Assembly (NCBI GenBank): GCA_021811225.1
Contig: JAJZPJ010000008.1
Location: forward strand, 1-27,430
Direction of reading: 5' to 3'
Length of the DNA stretch: 27,430 nt
Source: Pseudomonadota bacterium
GTDB taxonomy: Bacteria; Pseudomonadota; Gammaproteobacteria; Burkholderiales; Rhodocyclaceae
The notes under the pieces are model-generated. The model saw only the letters and a list, made by a program, of their open reading frames with translations, made no database searches and was not told the DNA's origin. Of the stretch, positions 1 to 9,262 are shown one piece after another. A program made the position numbers and the translations under genes. Each line of letters starts with the position of its first letter. The stretch's first letter is position 1.

Positions 1-369
1 CTCCAGGATGACGAAGGCCAACGCCGAGTCGCCCTCGTCGGAGAGCGACAGGTGGGCGATCAGGCCGAGTTCGGCGAGATGCGCGGACAAACCCGGCGAA
101 TACTCGAAGCCCGGCTTGCCCAGGGCGTCGTGAATCACGGCGATCGCCGTCAGCAGCACCGGTTCGCGCACGCCGGTGCCCAGCGCCTTGCCGAACGCCT
201 CCTTGGCGGCGAATCTTTTCGCCAGAAAACGTCCCGGCTGGGCAGATGCCCGGCAGTCGGCGCGCTCGCCCGGCGCCAGCAGCTTCTCCAGCGCGCGCTC
301 GCCGTGCCGCTGGTAGAGGGCGGCGATGCGGCTGATGGCGACGATGTCGGTGCCGATGCCGTGGATCAT
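1..369 (-). CDS. acpS: Holo-[acyl-carrier-protein] synthase, 3' end cut by window edge
   Basis: Transfers 4'-phosphopantetheine from coenzyme A to the serine of apo-ACP, making the active carrier for fatty acid synthesis. The first 123 codons are in the window, ending in AFVILE. The family is usually about 125 residues, so only a few are missing. The N-terminal GIGTDIV motif holds the Mg-binding Asp8, and FAAKEAFGKALGTG (residues 53-66) holds the second metal ligand Glu57 and Lys61. The start ATG overlaps the pdxJ stop as ATGA, so translation is probably coupled. It is the last gene seen in the lepA-lepB-rnc-era-recO-pdxJ run. Its substrate AcpP is encoded about 14 kb away in the same window. 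Identity is near certain. Confidence 0.96.
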   Translation of the reverse strand, partial: MIHGIGTDIVAISRIAALYQRHGERALEKLLAPGERADCRASAQPGRFLAKRFAAKEAFGKALGTGVREPVLLTAIAVIHDALGKPGFEYSPGLSAHLAELGLIAHLSLSDEGDSALAFVILE

Positions 370-1091
370 CGCCGCGCCGCCGACATCAGCCGCTTCATCT
401 CCAGCACGGCGTTCTCCCAGCCCATGAAGATGGCTTCCGCCACCAGCGCGTGGCCGATGTTGAGTTCGGCGATCTCGGGTATGGCGGCGATCGCCTGGAC
501 GTTGCCGAAGTGCAGGCCGTGGCCGGCATTGACCTTGAGGCCGAGCCCCGCGCCGTGCGCCGCGGCGGCGCGGATGCGCGCGAGCTCCGTCGCCTGCTCG
601 TTCCCCGCTGCGGCATCGGCGTAACGGCCGGTGTGCAGTTCCACCACGGGCGCTGCCGCCGCCACGGCGGCTTCGAGCTGTGCGGGCTCGGGATCGATGA
701 ACAGCGAGACGCGGATGCCCGCCGCCTTGAGCCGCCGGCAGGCATCCGTGACCTGATCGAGATGGCCGGCGACGTCCAGGCCGCCTTCGGTGGTGAGCTC
801 CTGGCGCCGCTCGGGCACCAGGCAGACGTCCTGCGGCTTTATGCGGCAGGCGAAAGCGATCATCTCATCGGTGATCGCCGCCTCGAGATTCATCCGCGTG
901 GTGAGCAGCGAGCGCAGTCGCTCCACGTCCAGATCCTGGATGTGGCGACGGTCTTCGCGCAGGTGCAGGGTGATGGCGTCGGCGCCACACTTCTCCGCCA
1001 GCAGCGCGGCCCTGATCGGGTCCGGATAGCTCGTGCCGCGCGCCTGTCTCAAGGTCGCGACGTGGTCGATATTGACGCCCAATTCGATCAT
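366..1091 (-). CDS. pdxJ: Pyridoxine 5'-phosphate synthase PdxJ
   Basis: Last ring-forming step of de novo vitamin B6 synthesis: condenses 1-deoxyxylulose 5-phosphate with 3-amino-2-oxopropyl phosphate to pyridoxine 5'-phosphate, in the cytoplasm. The 241-residue protein has the usual family length for this TIM barrel. It opens with ELGVNIDHVATLRQARGT, the family signature with the active-site His near residue 10, followed by a YPDP segment. Later landmarks are the HLREDRRHI loop (about 43-51) and a C-terminal LNIGHALVAEAIFMG stretch that forms the phosphate site. The gene starts 4 nt after the recO stop and overlaps acpS, so it sits inside one transcription unit. Nothing unusual. Confidence 0.97.
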   Translation of the reverse strand: MIELGVNIDHVATLRQARGTSYPDPIRAALLAEKCGADAITLHLREDRRHIQDLDVERLRSLLTTRMNLEAAITDEMIAFACRIKPQDVCLVPERRQELTTEGGLDVAGHLDQVTDACRRLKAAGIRVSLFIDPEPAQLEAAVAAAAPVVELHTGRYADAAAGNEQATELARIRAAAAHGAGLGLKVNAGHGLHFGNVQAIAAIPEIAELNIGHALVAEAIFMGWENAVLEMKRLMSAARR

Positions 1092-1095
1092 CGTT

Positions 1096-1827
1096 TCACA
1101 GCTCCTGCAGTTCGATGAACACCCGCCGCGACTGCAAGGGCTGCCCGGACAGGTGGTGATTGATCAGCCTGCGCATCAGCGCCTTGCTCTCCGCCAGCGT
1201 CTGCGCGTCGCTGTAGTCGTCGCGGGCCAGATCGAGCAGGGTCTTGCCGCGCAGGCTCCGCTGCGCAGACGCCCCATCCTCGCCGGACGAAACCTCGACC
1301 GGGCCGCGCTCGATCTGGTAGTGATAGCTGGCATTCATCCGCACCGGCTGACCCGAGAGCGCGTCGCGCTCCAGCGACAGGCCGTAGCCCAACTCCTTCA
1401 ACAGCGTCTTTTCGAACAGGCGCAAGCGCGACTCGTGGGGTTCGCCGCGCGCCAAGGCCTGCAGGCTCGCGGCATAGGCCTCGAACAGCGCGGGATGCGC
1501 ATCCTCGCGCGGCAGCAGCTTGAGCAGCAGCTCGTTCAAGTAGTAGCCGAGCATCAGCGCCGGGCCGCCCAACAGGGGCATGCCGCCGACCCACTCCGCC
1601 TTCGCCAGGGTGCGCACCTCGCCGCCGCCGAACCAGCCCATCTCGATCGGCTGGAAGGCCTGCAGCACGCCGCGCAGCGCCGACCGGGGCCGGCGCGCGC
1701 CGCGCGCCAGGAGCGGCAGCCGGCCGTGGTCCCGGCTCAGCACGTCGAGGATCAGGCTGGTCTCGCTGTAGGGATAGCTGTGCAGGATCCAGGCCTGCTG
1801 TCCGTCGATGCGCTGACGGGCGCTCAT
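1096..1827 (-). CDS. recO: DNA repair protein RecO
   Basis: Recombination mediator that works with RecR and RecF to load RecA on SSB-coated single-stranded DNA at gaps. The 243-residue protein has an N-terminal OB-fold region with the typical opening QAWILHSYPYSETSLILDV and then DHGRLPLLARGARRPRS (about 33-49). A helical C-terminal part follows. The zinc-finger cysteines found in some RecO proteins are absent, as in many proteobacterial versions. The ATG is 3 nt after the era stop, and era-recO-pdxJ-acpS is a conserved order in proteobacteria, which supports the call. A 248-codon overlapping frame on the same strand is an Arg/Ala-rich shadow. Confidence 0.95.
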   Translation of the reverse strand: MSARQRIDGQQAWILHSYPYSETSLILDVLSRDHGRLPLLARGARRPRSALRGVLQAFQPIEMGWFGGGEVRTLAKAEWVGGMPLLGGPALMLGYYLNELLLKLLPREDAHPALFEAYAASLQALARGEPHESRLRLFEKTLLKELGYGLSLERDALSGQPVRMNASYHYQIERGPVEVSSGEDGASAQRSLRGKTLLDLARDDYSDAQTLAESKALMRRLINHHLSGQPLQSRRVFIELQEL

Positions 1828-1830
1828 CGC

Positions 1831-2718
1831 TCACTCATAGCCGAGGGACTTCAGCGCGCGCTCGTCCTCGGCCCAGCCGCTCTTCACCTTGACCCAGGTC
1901 TCGAGATAGACCGGTCCGCCGAAGAGCTGCTCCATGTCGCGGCGCGCATCGGATGACATGGTTTTCAATTTTTCCCCGCCCCGGCCGATGACGATGGACT
2001 TGTGCGCGGCCTTGTCGACGATGATCGCCGCGAAGATGCGGCGCAGATCGCCTTCCTGCTCGAAGCGCTCGATCTCCACCGCGATGCCGTAGGGCAGCTC
2101 CTCGCCCAGGTTGCGGAACAGTTTCTCGCGCAGCAGCTCGGCCGCGAGGAAACGTTCGCTGCGGTCGGTGATGGCGTCCGCGTCGTAGATCGGCGGCGCC
2201 TCCGGCAGATATTTCGCCGCGGTCCTGAGCAGATCGTCGGTGCCCTCGCCCTTCTCGGCGGAGATCGGCACGATCTCGGCGAAGGGAAAGACCTGCGCCA
2301 TCTGGGCGATGAAGGGCAGGAGTTCAGTCTTGTCGCTCAGGCGGTCGATCTTGTTGATGGCCAGGAGCACCGGGCGTCCGGGCGGCAGGAGCTTGACGAT
2401 GGCGCGATCGGCCGGCCCGAAGCGGCCGGCTTCGACGACGCAGATGACGGCATCGACCGCCGCGAGCGCCTGGGTCACGCTGCGGTTCATGACGCGATTC
2501 AGGGCGCCGGGGTGCCGGGTCTGGAAGCCCGGGGTATCGACGAAGACGTACTGACATTCGTCGGTGGTCAGAATGCCGGTGATGCGATGGCGGGTGGTCT
2601 GCGGCTTGTTCGAGGTGATGCTGAGCTTTTGTCCGACCAGGCGGTTCACCAGGGTCGACTTGCCGACGTTGGGCCGGCCGACGACGGCCAGGGTGCCGGT
2701 ACGGAAGCCGCCGCTCAT
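1831..2718 (-). CDS. era: Ribosome-maturation GTPase Era
   Basis: Essential GTPase that binds the 3' end of 16S rRNA and helps 30S assembly. The protein is 295 residues from the chosen ATG. It has G1 GRPNVGKST, G3 DTPG, G4 NKID and a C-terminal KH domain with GRGGEKLK and the closing VKVKSGWAEDERALKSLGY. An in-frame ATG 34 codons upstream would add an Arg-rich tail inside rnc. I reject it because the internal ATG forms an ATGA overlap with the rnc stop and gives the usual MSGGFRTG-like start directly before the first beta strand. The rnc-era pair is a conserved coupled unit joining rRNA cleavage and 30S maturation. Confidence 0.97.
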   Translation of the reverse strand: MSGGFRTGTLAVVGRPNVGKSTLVNRLVGQKLSITSNKPQTTRHRITGILTTDECQYVFVDTPGFQTRHPGALNRVMNRSVTQALAAVDAVICVVEAGRFGPADRAIVKLLPPGRPVLLAINKIDRLSDKTELLPFIAQMAQVFPFAEIVPISAEKGEGTDDLLRTAAKYLPEAPPIYDADAITDRSERFLAAELLREKLFRNLGEELPYGIAVEIERFEQEGDLRRIFAAIIVDKAAHKSIVIGRGGEKLKTMSSDARRDMEQLFGGPVYLETWVKVKSGWAEDERALKSLGYE

Positions 2719-3383
2719 GGCGCGATCAGCAGCGCGGCGCGCGCCGCCGCTGCCTGCTCGGCGGCGCGCCGGCTGGCGCCGGTGCCGACGGTGCAGATGG
2801 CCAGCGCCGGCACCCGGCACTCCACCTCGAACTCCTGGGCGTGCGCCTCGCCCCGCGTCGCCCGCAGGGAATAATCCGGCAGCGCCAGGTGGCGCGACTG
2901 AAGGATTTCCTGCAGCGCCGTCTTGGGGTCCTTGGCCGCGCCCCCCGGCTCGATCTGCGCGAGCAGTCGCCCGTAGAGACCGGCGATGATCTGCTCGGCC
3001 CGGAGAAAACCGGCGTCGAGATAGACCGCGCCGAGCAACGCCTCGACGGTGTCGGCGAGGATCGAGGGGCGCCGGTGGCCGCCGCTCTTCTGCTCGCCCT
3101 CGCCCAGCAACAGGTAGTCGCCGAGCGAGAGCGACTGGGCGATCTCGGCCAGCGCCTCCTTGCGCACCAGACTGGCGCGCAGCCGCGACAGGTCGCCTTC
3201 GCGCAGGGCGCCGAAGCGCTCGAACAGCAGCGCCGCGATGACGAAGTTCAGGATGCTGTCGCCGAGGAACTCGAGCCGCTCGTTGTGCGCGGCACCGTGG
3301 CTGCGATGGGTCAGCGCCTGGCGCAGCAGGTCGCGGCTGGAAAAGGTATGCCCCAGGGCGCGTTCGAGCCGCTCGGTCTGCAT
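2715..3383 (-). CDS. rnc: Ribonuclease III
   Basis: Double-strand-specific endoribonuclease that processes the 30S rRNA precursor and some mRNAs. The 222-residue protein has the signature NERLEFLGDS (residues 34-43) with catalytic acidic residues, the second acidic cluster LADTVEALLGAVYLD (about 109-123), and a C-terminal dsRNA-binding domain ending in the Ala-rich helix AAEQAAAARAALL. The start ATG shares one base with the stop of the upstream DUF4845 gene (TAATG), and its stop overlaps era. Length and motifs are standard. Confidence 0.97.
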   Translation of the reverse strand: MQTERLERALGHTFSSRDLLRQALTHRSHGAAHNERLEFLGDSILNFVIAALLFERFGALREGDLSRLRASLVRKEALAEIAQSLSLGDYLLLGEGEQKSGGHRRPSILADTVEALLGAVYLDAGFLRAEQIIAGLYGRLLAQIEPGGAAKDPKTALQEILQSRHLALPDYSLRATRGEAHAQEFEVECRVPALAICTVGTGASRRAAEQAAAARAALLIAP

Positions 3384-3757
3384 TACTTGGCGCCGGAAGT
3401 ATTGCCCTCGAAGTCGATCACGAGACTGACGTGGGGGGCGAGTCGGATCTTTTTCGTATAGGCGAAGGCGATCGCGATGCCGTTGCCGTCCCTGCTGATG
3501 TCGAGATCGCTGCCGCTGATGTCGGTGACGCTGTCGATCTGGATGCGCCGGTCGAACGCCTTGCGCACTTCCGCCGCCGGAGCATTGCGCAAGTCCGGAT
3601 CGCGGGCCGTGGCCTTGGCGTCCTTGAGGATGGTGTAATAGTCGGTGACGTCCGGCAGAATCCTCATAGCGCCGATGACCACGAGCACCAGCAGCAGACC
3701 GACCACGATCAGCCTGGTCAGCGTGATGCCCCGTTGTCGCTTCAGCGAAGCTTTCAT
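3383..3757 (-). CDS. DUF4845 family single-pass membrane protein
   Basis: Small protein of 124 residues with no known activity. It has a basic N-terminus (KASLKRQRG) followed by a hydrophobic segment at about residues 15-31 and a periplasmic domain of some 90 residues. The start RGITLTRLIVVGLL resembles the prepilin/pseudopilin N-terminus that is typical of this family. This family is often encoded between lepB and rnc in betaproteobacteria and some gammaproteobacteria, which is the main basis for the call. An AGGTGA ribosome site lies 4 nt before the ATG and also spans the lepB stop region, so coupling with lepB is likely. The family assignment is fairly secure but the function is unknown. 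Confidence 0.85.
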   Translation of the reverse strand: MKASLKRQRGITLTRLIVVGLLLVLVVIGAMRILPDVTDYYTILKDAKATARDPDLRNAPAAEVRKAFDRRIQIDSVTDISGSDLDISRDGNGIAIAFAYTKKIRLAPHVSLVIDFEGNTSGAK

Positions 3758-3765
3758 GTTGTCAC

Positions 3766-4560
3766 CTATTTGAACGGCCCGATGCGCTTCAGATCGCTGA
3801 AATTGAACCAGATGAAAAACGCCTTGCCGACGATGTTCCGGTCCGGCACGAAGCCCCAGTAGCGGCTGTCCATCGAGTCGTCGCGGTTGTCGCCCATCAC
3901 GAAGTAGTGGCCGGGCGGCACTACGCAGGAAACGCCTTCGCTATTGTAGTGGCAATTGTTGCGGAAGGGGAAATCGCTGACCTGGGAGACGAAGGGCGGC
4001 GCGTCGGGTTCGATCAGGATCTGGTGCTGCACCGTGCCCAAGGTCTCGATGTAGCGCGGCGTGTAGTACAGGCGGTCGGCGTTCAGGTAGTCCGCGATCT
4101 TCTTCTCCGGCACCTCCTGGCCGTTGATGGTCAGCCGTTTGTTCAGGTAGGAGATCTTGTCGCCGGGCAGGCCGACCACGCGCTTGATGTAATCGAGCGA
4201 AGGATTCTCGGGATAGCGGAACACCATCACATCGCCGCGCTGCGGCGTGCCGACAGCGATGATCTTCTTGTTCAGTATCGGCAAGCGAATGCCGTAGTCG
4301 TATTTATTGACCAGGATGAAGTCGCCGACGTGCAGCGTCGGAATCATCGAGCCCGAGGGAATCTTGAAGGGTTCGACCAGAAAGGAGCGCAGCAGGAAAA
4401 CCGCCAGGATCACCGGGAAGAAACTGGCGCCGTACTCGACCCACCAGGGATCGGGCGCATCCTTGGCGCGCAGCTTCTTCAGCCAGAAGCGATCGAGCAG
4501 CCAGATCGCGCCGGTGGCCACCAGCAGCAAGAAGAGAATCACCGCAAAATCCATGTCCAT
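3766..4560 (-). CDS. lepB: Signal peptidase I
   Basis: Inner-membrane Ser/Lys protease that removes Sec and Tat signal peptides. The 264-residue protein has two N-terminal membrane segments (about 4-22 and 45-61) flanking a charged loop. The catalytic Ser71 lies in PSGSM and the catalytic Lys126 in DYIKRVVG. Box E (GDNRDDSMDSRYWGFVP) is near residues 220-236. An AAGGA ribosome site lies 6 nt before the ATG. A second in-frame ATG at codon 3 is equally usable. It follows lepA by 13 nt, the classical lepA-lepB operon. Confidence 0.97.
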   Translation of the reverse strand: MDMDFAVILFLLLVATGAIWLLDRFWLKKLRAKDAPDPWWVEYGASFFPVILAVFLLRSFLVEPFKIPSGSMIPTLHVGDFILVNKYDYGIRLPILNKKIIAVGTPQRGDVMVFRYPENPSLDYIKRVVGLPGDKISYLNKRLTINGQEVPEKKIADYLNADRLYYTPRYIETLGTVQHQILIEPDAPPFVSQVSDFPFRNNCHYNSEGVSCVVPPGHYFVMGDNRDDSMDSRYWGFVPDRNIVGKAFFIWFNFSDLKRIGPFK

Positions 4561-4573
4561 GGGTCGTCCTTGT

Positions 4574-6373
<1,800 letters not shown>

Positions 6374-6420
6374 CAGGACTGCGCCGGCCTGCCGAGTTGC
6401 AGGAGATGAAATGGCCGCGG

Positions 6421-6461
6421 ATTGTACCGCGAACCGGGCCGGAACGGGGCGGTTCGCGGTA
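6421..6461 (-). promoter_or_regulatory. Perfect 12-bp inverted repeat overlapping a -10-like element upstream of lepA
   Basis: In the 127-nt gap between the glutaredoxin-like gene and lepA, TACCGCGAACCG (6425-6436) is exactly complementary to CGGTTCGCGGTA (6450-6461) across a 13-nt loop. On the minus strand the downstream arm runs into TACAAT (6421-6426), a good -10 hexamer that would start transcription near 6415, about 41 nt before lepA. I find no matching -35. No U-run follows, so it is not a classical terminator. It could be an operator, an attenuator or an mRNA-stabilising hairpin. Confidence 0.5.
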
Positions 6462-6500
6462 ATCTCGCCGGCGGCATCGGAACGGAGCTTCGCGCCTGGG

Positions 6501-6767
6501 TCAGCGCGCGAGATGGGCGCGAACCGCGGCCGCATCGAGAAAATAGTGGCAGAGCTCGCGCTCTCCCGCGACCAATACCGGGACCCGTTCGTCGTAGCGC
6601 GCCAGGAGCACCGGGTCGGCGTCGACGTCCAGCACCTGCAGATCGAATTCGTACTCGCCGCGCAGGGACTCCAGCGCGGCCTGCATGTCGTGACAGAGGT
6701 GGCAGTATGCCCGGCTGTAGAGCGTCAAGCTGGGCGTCGTTCGGGCCGTCGGGCTAGTTTTGCTCAC
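6501..6767 (-). CDS. Glutaredoxin-like family protein
   Basis: Small thioredoxin-fold protein of 88 residues. A beta strand SLTLYSR leads into the redox motif CHLC (Cys22, Cys25), followed by a helix and a VPVLVAGERE segment carrying the cis-proline typical of the fold. It is probably a dithiol oxidoreductase, but the partner is unknown. The start codon is GTG and overlaps the mucD stop by 14 nt. No later ATG or GTG keeps the first strand. Its place directly after the periplasmic protease gene mucD and before lepA is common in betaproteobacteria. The substrate cannot be told from sequence. Confidence 0.85.
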   Translation of the reverse strand: MSKTSPTARTTPSLTLYSRAYCHLCHDMQAALESLRGEYEFDLQVLDVDADPVLLARYDERVPVLVAGERELCHYFLDAAAVRAHLAR

Positions 6768-8187
6768 CGAGCGTCCTGAGCGTGATGAAGGTCTGGTTCT
6801 CGCCGCGGCGAACCAGCAGCGTGACCGTCGCCGACCGGCCCATCTGGGCGAGCAGCTTGTTGAACTGCTCGACCGATGTCGCCTCGATCTGCGCGCCCTT
6901 GCTGATCATCGCCAGGATGACGTCGCCGGCACGCAGGTCGGAGTCGCTGACGCCGGCGCGGATAGCCTCGACCACCAGACCGTGACGCAGATTCAGCTCC
7001 CGTTTCTGCGCCGCGCTCAGTTCGGACAAGGCCAAGCCGAGGCGATTGGCGCTCGCTTTCGCCGCCGGCTTGGCGGCCTGGCCGCCGGGCCGGGCAGGCT
7101 TGTCCTCCGGAATTGCGCCGACGTGCACGCTCAGCTCCCGACTGGCGTTCTTGCGCCAGATTTGCATCGTCACCCGGGCGCCGGGTCTGCTGGCGCCGAC
7201 GATGCGGGGCAGATCGGCCGAATGATCGACCGTCTTGCCGTCGAATTTCAAAATCACGTCGCCGGGCTCGACGCCGGCCTTGTCGGCCGGACCGCCCTTC
7301 TCGACGGAAGTCACCAGCGCACCGGTCGGCTTGGCCAGGCCGAAGGAATCGGCCAGGGCGCGGGTCACCTCCTGGACGATCACGCCGATACGGCCGCGGC
7401 TGACATAGCCGCTCGTCTTCAACTGGCGCTGCACCTGCATCGCGACATCGATCGGAATGGCGAAAGCGAGCCCCATGTAGCCGCCGGTACGGCTGTAGAT
7501 CTGCGAGTTGACGCCGACCACCTCGCCTTTCATGTTGAACAGGGGCCCGCCCGAATTGCCGGGATTGATGGCGGCATCGGTCTGGATGAAGGGGACGAAA
7601 TTCTCCTGCGGCAGCGAGCGCCCCTTGGCGCTGACGATGCCCGCGGTGACGCTGTTGTCGAAACCGAAGGGCGAGCCGATGGCGACCACCCATTCGCCGA
7701 CCTTGAGCTTGTCCGGATCGCCGACCTTGACCACCGGCAGGCCGGTGGCCTTGATCTTGATCAGGGCGATATCGGTGCGCTTGTCGGCGCCCAGCACCTT
7801 GGCCTTGAACTCGCGCTTGTCGGTCAGCTTGACCATGACCTCGTCGGCGCCGGCGACGACGTGGGCATTGGTCAGGATGTCGCCGTCGGCGCTGATGATG
7901 AAGCCCGATCCCAGGGTTTTGTTCTCCAGGTCCTGCGGGGGAATTCCCGGCAGTTGGGGAAAGAAGCGGTGGAACAGTTCGAACGCCGGATCATGCGGAT
8001 CGATAGGCAATTGCTGCGAGTGGATATGCTGGGTGGAACTGATATTGACCACGGCCGGACCTTGTTGCTCGACCAGGGTGGTGAAGTCGGGCAGACCCTT
8101 GACCTGGGCCTGCGCGCTGCATGCCGCCAAGGAGGCCAAGACGAGCCAGTACGCGAGCCAGAACGGGAGCAGGATTTTCCGAATCAT
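6754..8187 (-). CDS. mucD: DegP/MucD-type periplasmic serine protease
   Basis: HtrA-family protease and chaperone that degrades misfolded envelope proteins and feeds into sigma-E control. The 477-residue protein has a signal sequence (basic RK, then a hydrophobic stretch at residues 5-19), the trypsin-like triad His109 (TNAHVV), Asp139 (RTDIAL) and Ser212 (GNSGGPL), and two PDZ domains (about 275-365 and 390-475). The signal region contains LAAC with Cys23, which fits a lipobox, so the protein may be a lipoprotein instead of being cut after AQA. An AAGGA lies 9 nt before the ATG. It belongs to the rpoE-rseA-rseB-mucD unit, and the ATG overlaps the end of a 37-codon ORF. Confidence 0.95.
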   Translation of the reverse strand: MIRKILLPFWLAYWLVLASLAACSAQAQVKGLPDFTTLVEQQGPAVVNISSTQHIHSQQLPIDPHDPAFELFHRFFPQLPGIPPQDLENKTLGSGFIISADGDILTNAHVVAGADEVMVKLTDKREFKAKVLGADKRTDIALIKIKATGLPVVKVGDPDKLKVGEWVVAIGSPFGFDNSVTAGIVSAKGRSLPQENFVPFIQTDAAINPGNSGGPLFNMKGEVVGVNSQIYSRTGGYMGLAFAIPIDVAMQVQRQLKTSGYVSRGRIGVIVQEVTRALADSFGLAKPTGALVTSVEKGGPADKAGVEPGDVILKFDGKTVDHSADLPRIVGASRPGARVTMQIWRKNASRELSVHVGAIPEDKPARPGGQAAKPAAKASANRLGLALSELSAAQKRELNLRHGLVVEAIRAGVSDSDLRAGDVILAMISKGAQIEATSVEQFNKLLAQMGRSATVTLLVRRGENQTFITLRTLGEQN

Positions 8188-8297
8188 GAGAGCGCATCCT
8201 TGGGGTATCGGTAGGGGTAACGATGGCGGGCTCCATCGGGGCCGCGGCGGCAGCGGGAATTCCGGCGCAGGACGCGGCGATCGGGTCCGCTGCTCAT
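8184..8297 (-). CDS. Candidate 37-codon ORF bridging rseB and mucD
   Basis: I do not recognise this peptide and it may not be real. The frame starts with an ATG that overlaps the rseB stop (ATGA). It ends with a TGA that overlaps the mucD start (ATGA), with 37 sense codons and no stop between. The peptide is strongly basic: it starts MSSGPDRRVLRRNSRCRR and contains an RYPYRYP segment. It has no membrane segment. Third-position GC is about 73 percent by my count. There is no clear ribosome site, so expression would depend on coupling to rseB. It occupies the place where an rseC/mucC gene is found in some relatives. Confidence 0.25.
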   Translation of the reverse strand: MSSGPDRRVLRRNSRCRRGPDGARHRYPYRYPKDALS

Positions 8298-9262
8298 TTC
8301 GGTTCGATACCGTCGCCGAAGCGTTTCAGCGTCGCCTGCGGCACCTCGCCCATGATGACCAGCAGGTGTCCGCCCACGATTCGGCGATAGATGTTGGTCG
8401 CGCCCATCGCGATCATGCCCAGATCGGTCTTCTTCGGCTGACCGGCGGGGACGGAATCGATGAACACCGAAATGGCCGCGAGGCCGTCGGAGAACATGAT
8501 GTGCAGGCTAGCCGGCGCGTTCGGGCGTTCCTCGCGCATCATCTCCGTGAGCTTGCTGAAACCGGGCAGGCGAACCTTGAATCGCCAGGCGGAGTCCTCG
8601 CCCCGACGCTCGGTAGCGCGCACGTTGTGCACCTGCCAGTCGCCCGCCTGCTGGGCGTATTTCGAGGTCAGCGACTCGCGGTCGATGGCGCCGCCGATCT
8701 GCAGCTGCGTGAAGGCGAAGGTTTCCACCGGTTCGTTGTGCTGGTTCAGAATTTCGGCCTTGAGCAGCAGGCCGGAATCGACATCCACCCAGAACTGGTG
8801 GCCGTAGCGCAGATTGTCCTTGGGCTCGAGCAGGATCGCCCGGCTCTCGCGTCCGGCAATCCGCCCGAGCGCACCCTTGCGGATCACGTAGTGCTCCGAG
8901 AGTCCGCCCAGCACCGCCGGCAGCAGCGCCGGAAAACTGCGCGGGTGGCTGCGCTTTTCCACGATCAAGGTATGACTCTCGGGCAGGTAGCAGCGGACCT
9001 CGTTGCTGCTGCTGATCACCTCGCGCGGGCTGCCGTCGAGCACTTCGATACGCTCCTGCTCCCTGCCCGCGACGACCAGGTGGGTGATACGCGAAGTTTC
9101 CACCAGCGCGCCGCTCTGGAAGACGAAGGTGCCGCTGTAGTCGAGCTTGTGCGCCGCGGTCACGACGCGGTCGAGCCAATACAGCCCGTCGTGCGGCTGC
9201 GCGACGGCAGGCAGGCTGTAGGCGAGCAGGCCGCCAAGGCAGCAGAAGAGCCAGCGCTTCAT
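8294..9262 (-). CDS. rseB: Sigma-E regulatory protein RseB/MucB
   Basis: Periplasmic protein that binds the RseA periplasmic domain and shields it from cleavage, releasing it when lipid or LPS signals arrive. The 322-residue protein has a signal peptide (residues 1-21, cut near AVA-QP). A large N-terminal lipoprotein-like domain opens with the family stretch DYSGTFVFQSG. A smaller C-terminal domain ends in MGEVPQATLKRFGDGIE. The open frame extends 145 codons upstream into rseA, but the chosen ATG overlaps the rseA stop (ATGA) and starts the signal peptide. Placement after rpoE-rseA confirms the call. Confidence 0.94.
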   Translation of the reverse strand: MKRWLFCCLGGLLAYSLPAVAQPHDGLYWLDRVVTAAHKLDYSGTFVFQSGALVETSRITHLVVAGREQERIEVLDGSPREVISSSNEVRCYLPESHTLIVEKRSHPRSFPALLPAVLGGLSEHYVIRKGALGRIAGRESRAILLEPKDNLRYGHQFWVDVDSGLLLKAEILNQHNEPVETFAFTQLQIGGAIDRESLTSKYAQQAGDWQVHNVRATERRGEDSAWRFKVRLPGFSKLTEMMREERPNAPASLHIMFSDGLAAISVFIDSVPAGQPKKTDLGMIAMGATNIYRRIVGGHLLVIMGEVPQATLKRFGDGIEPK

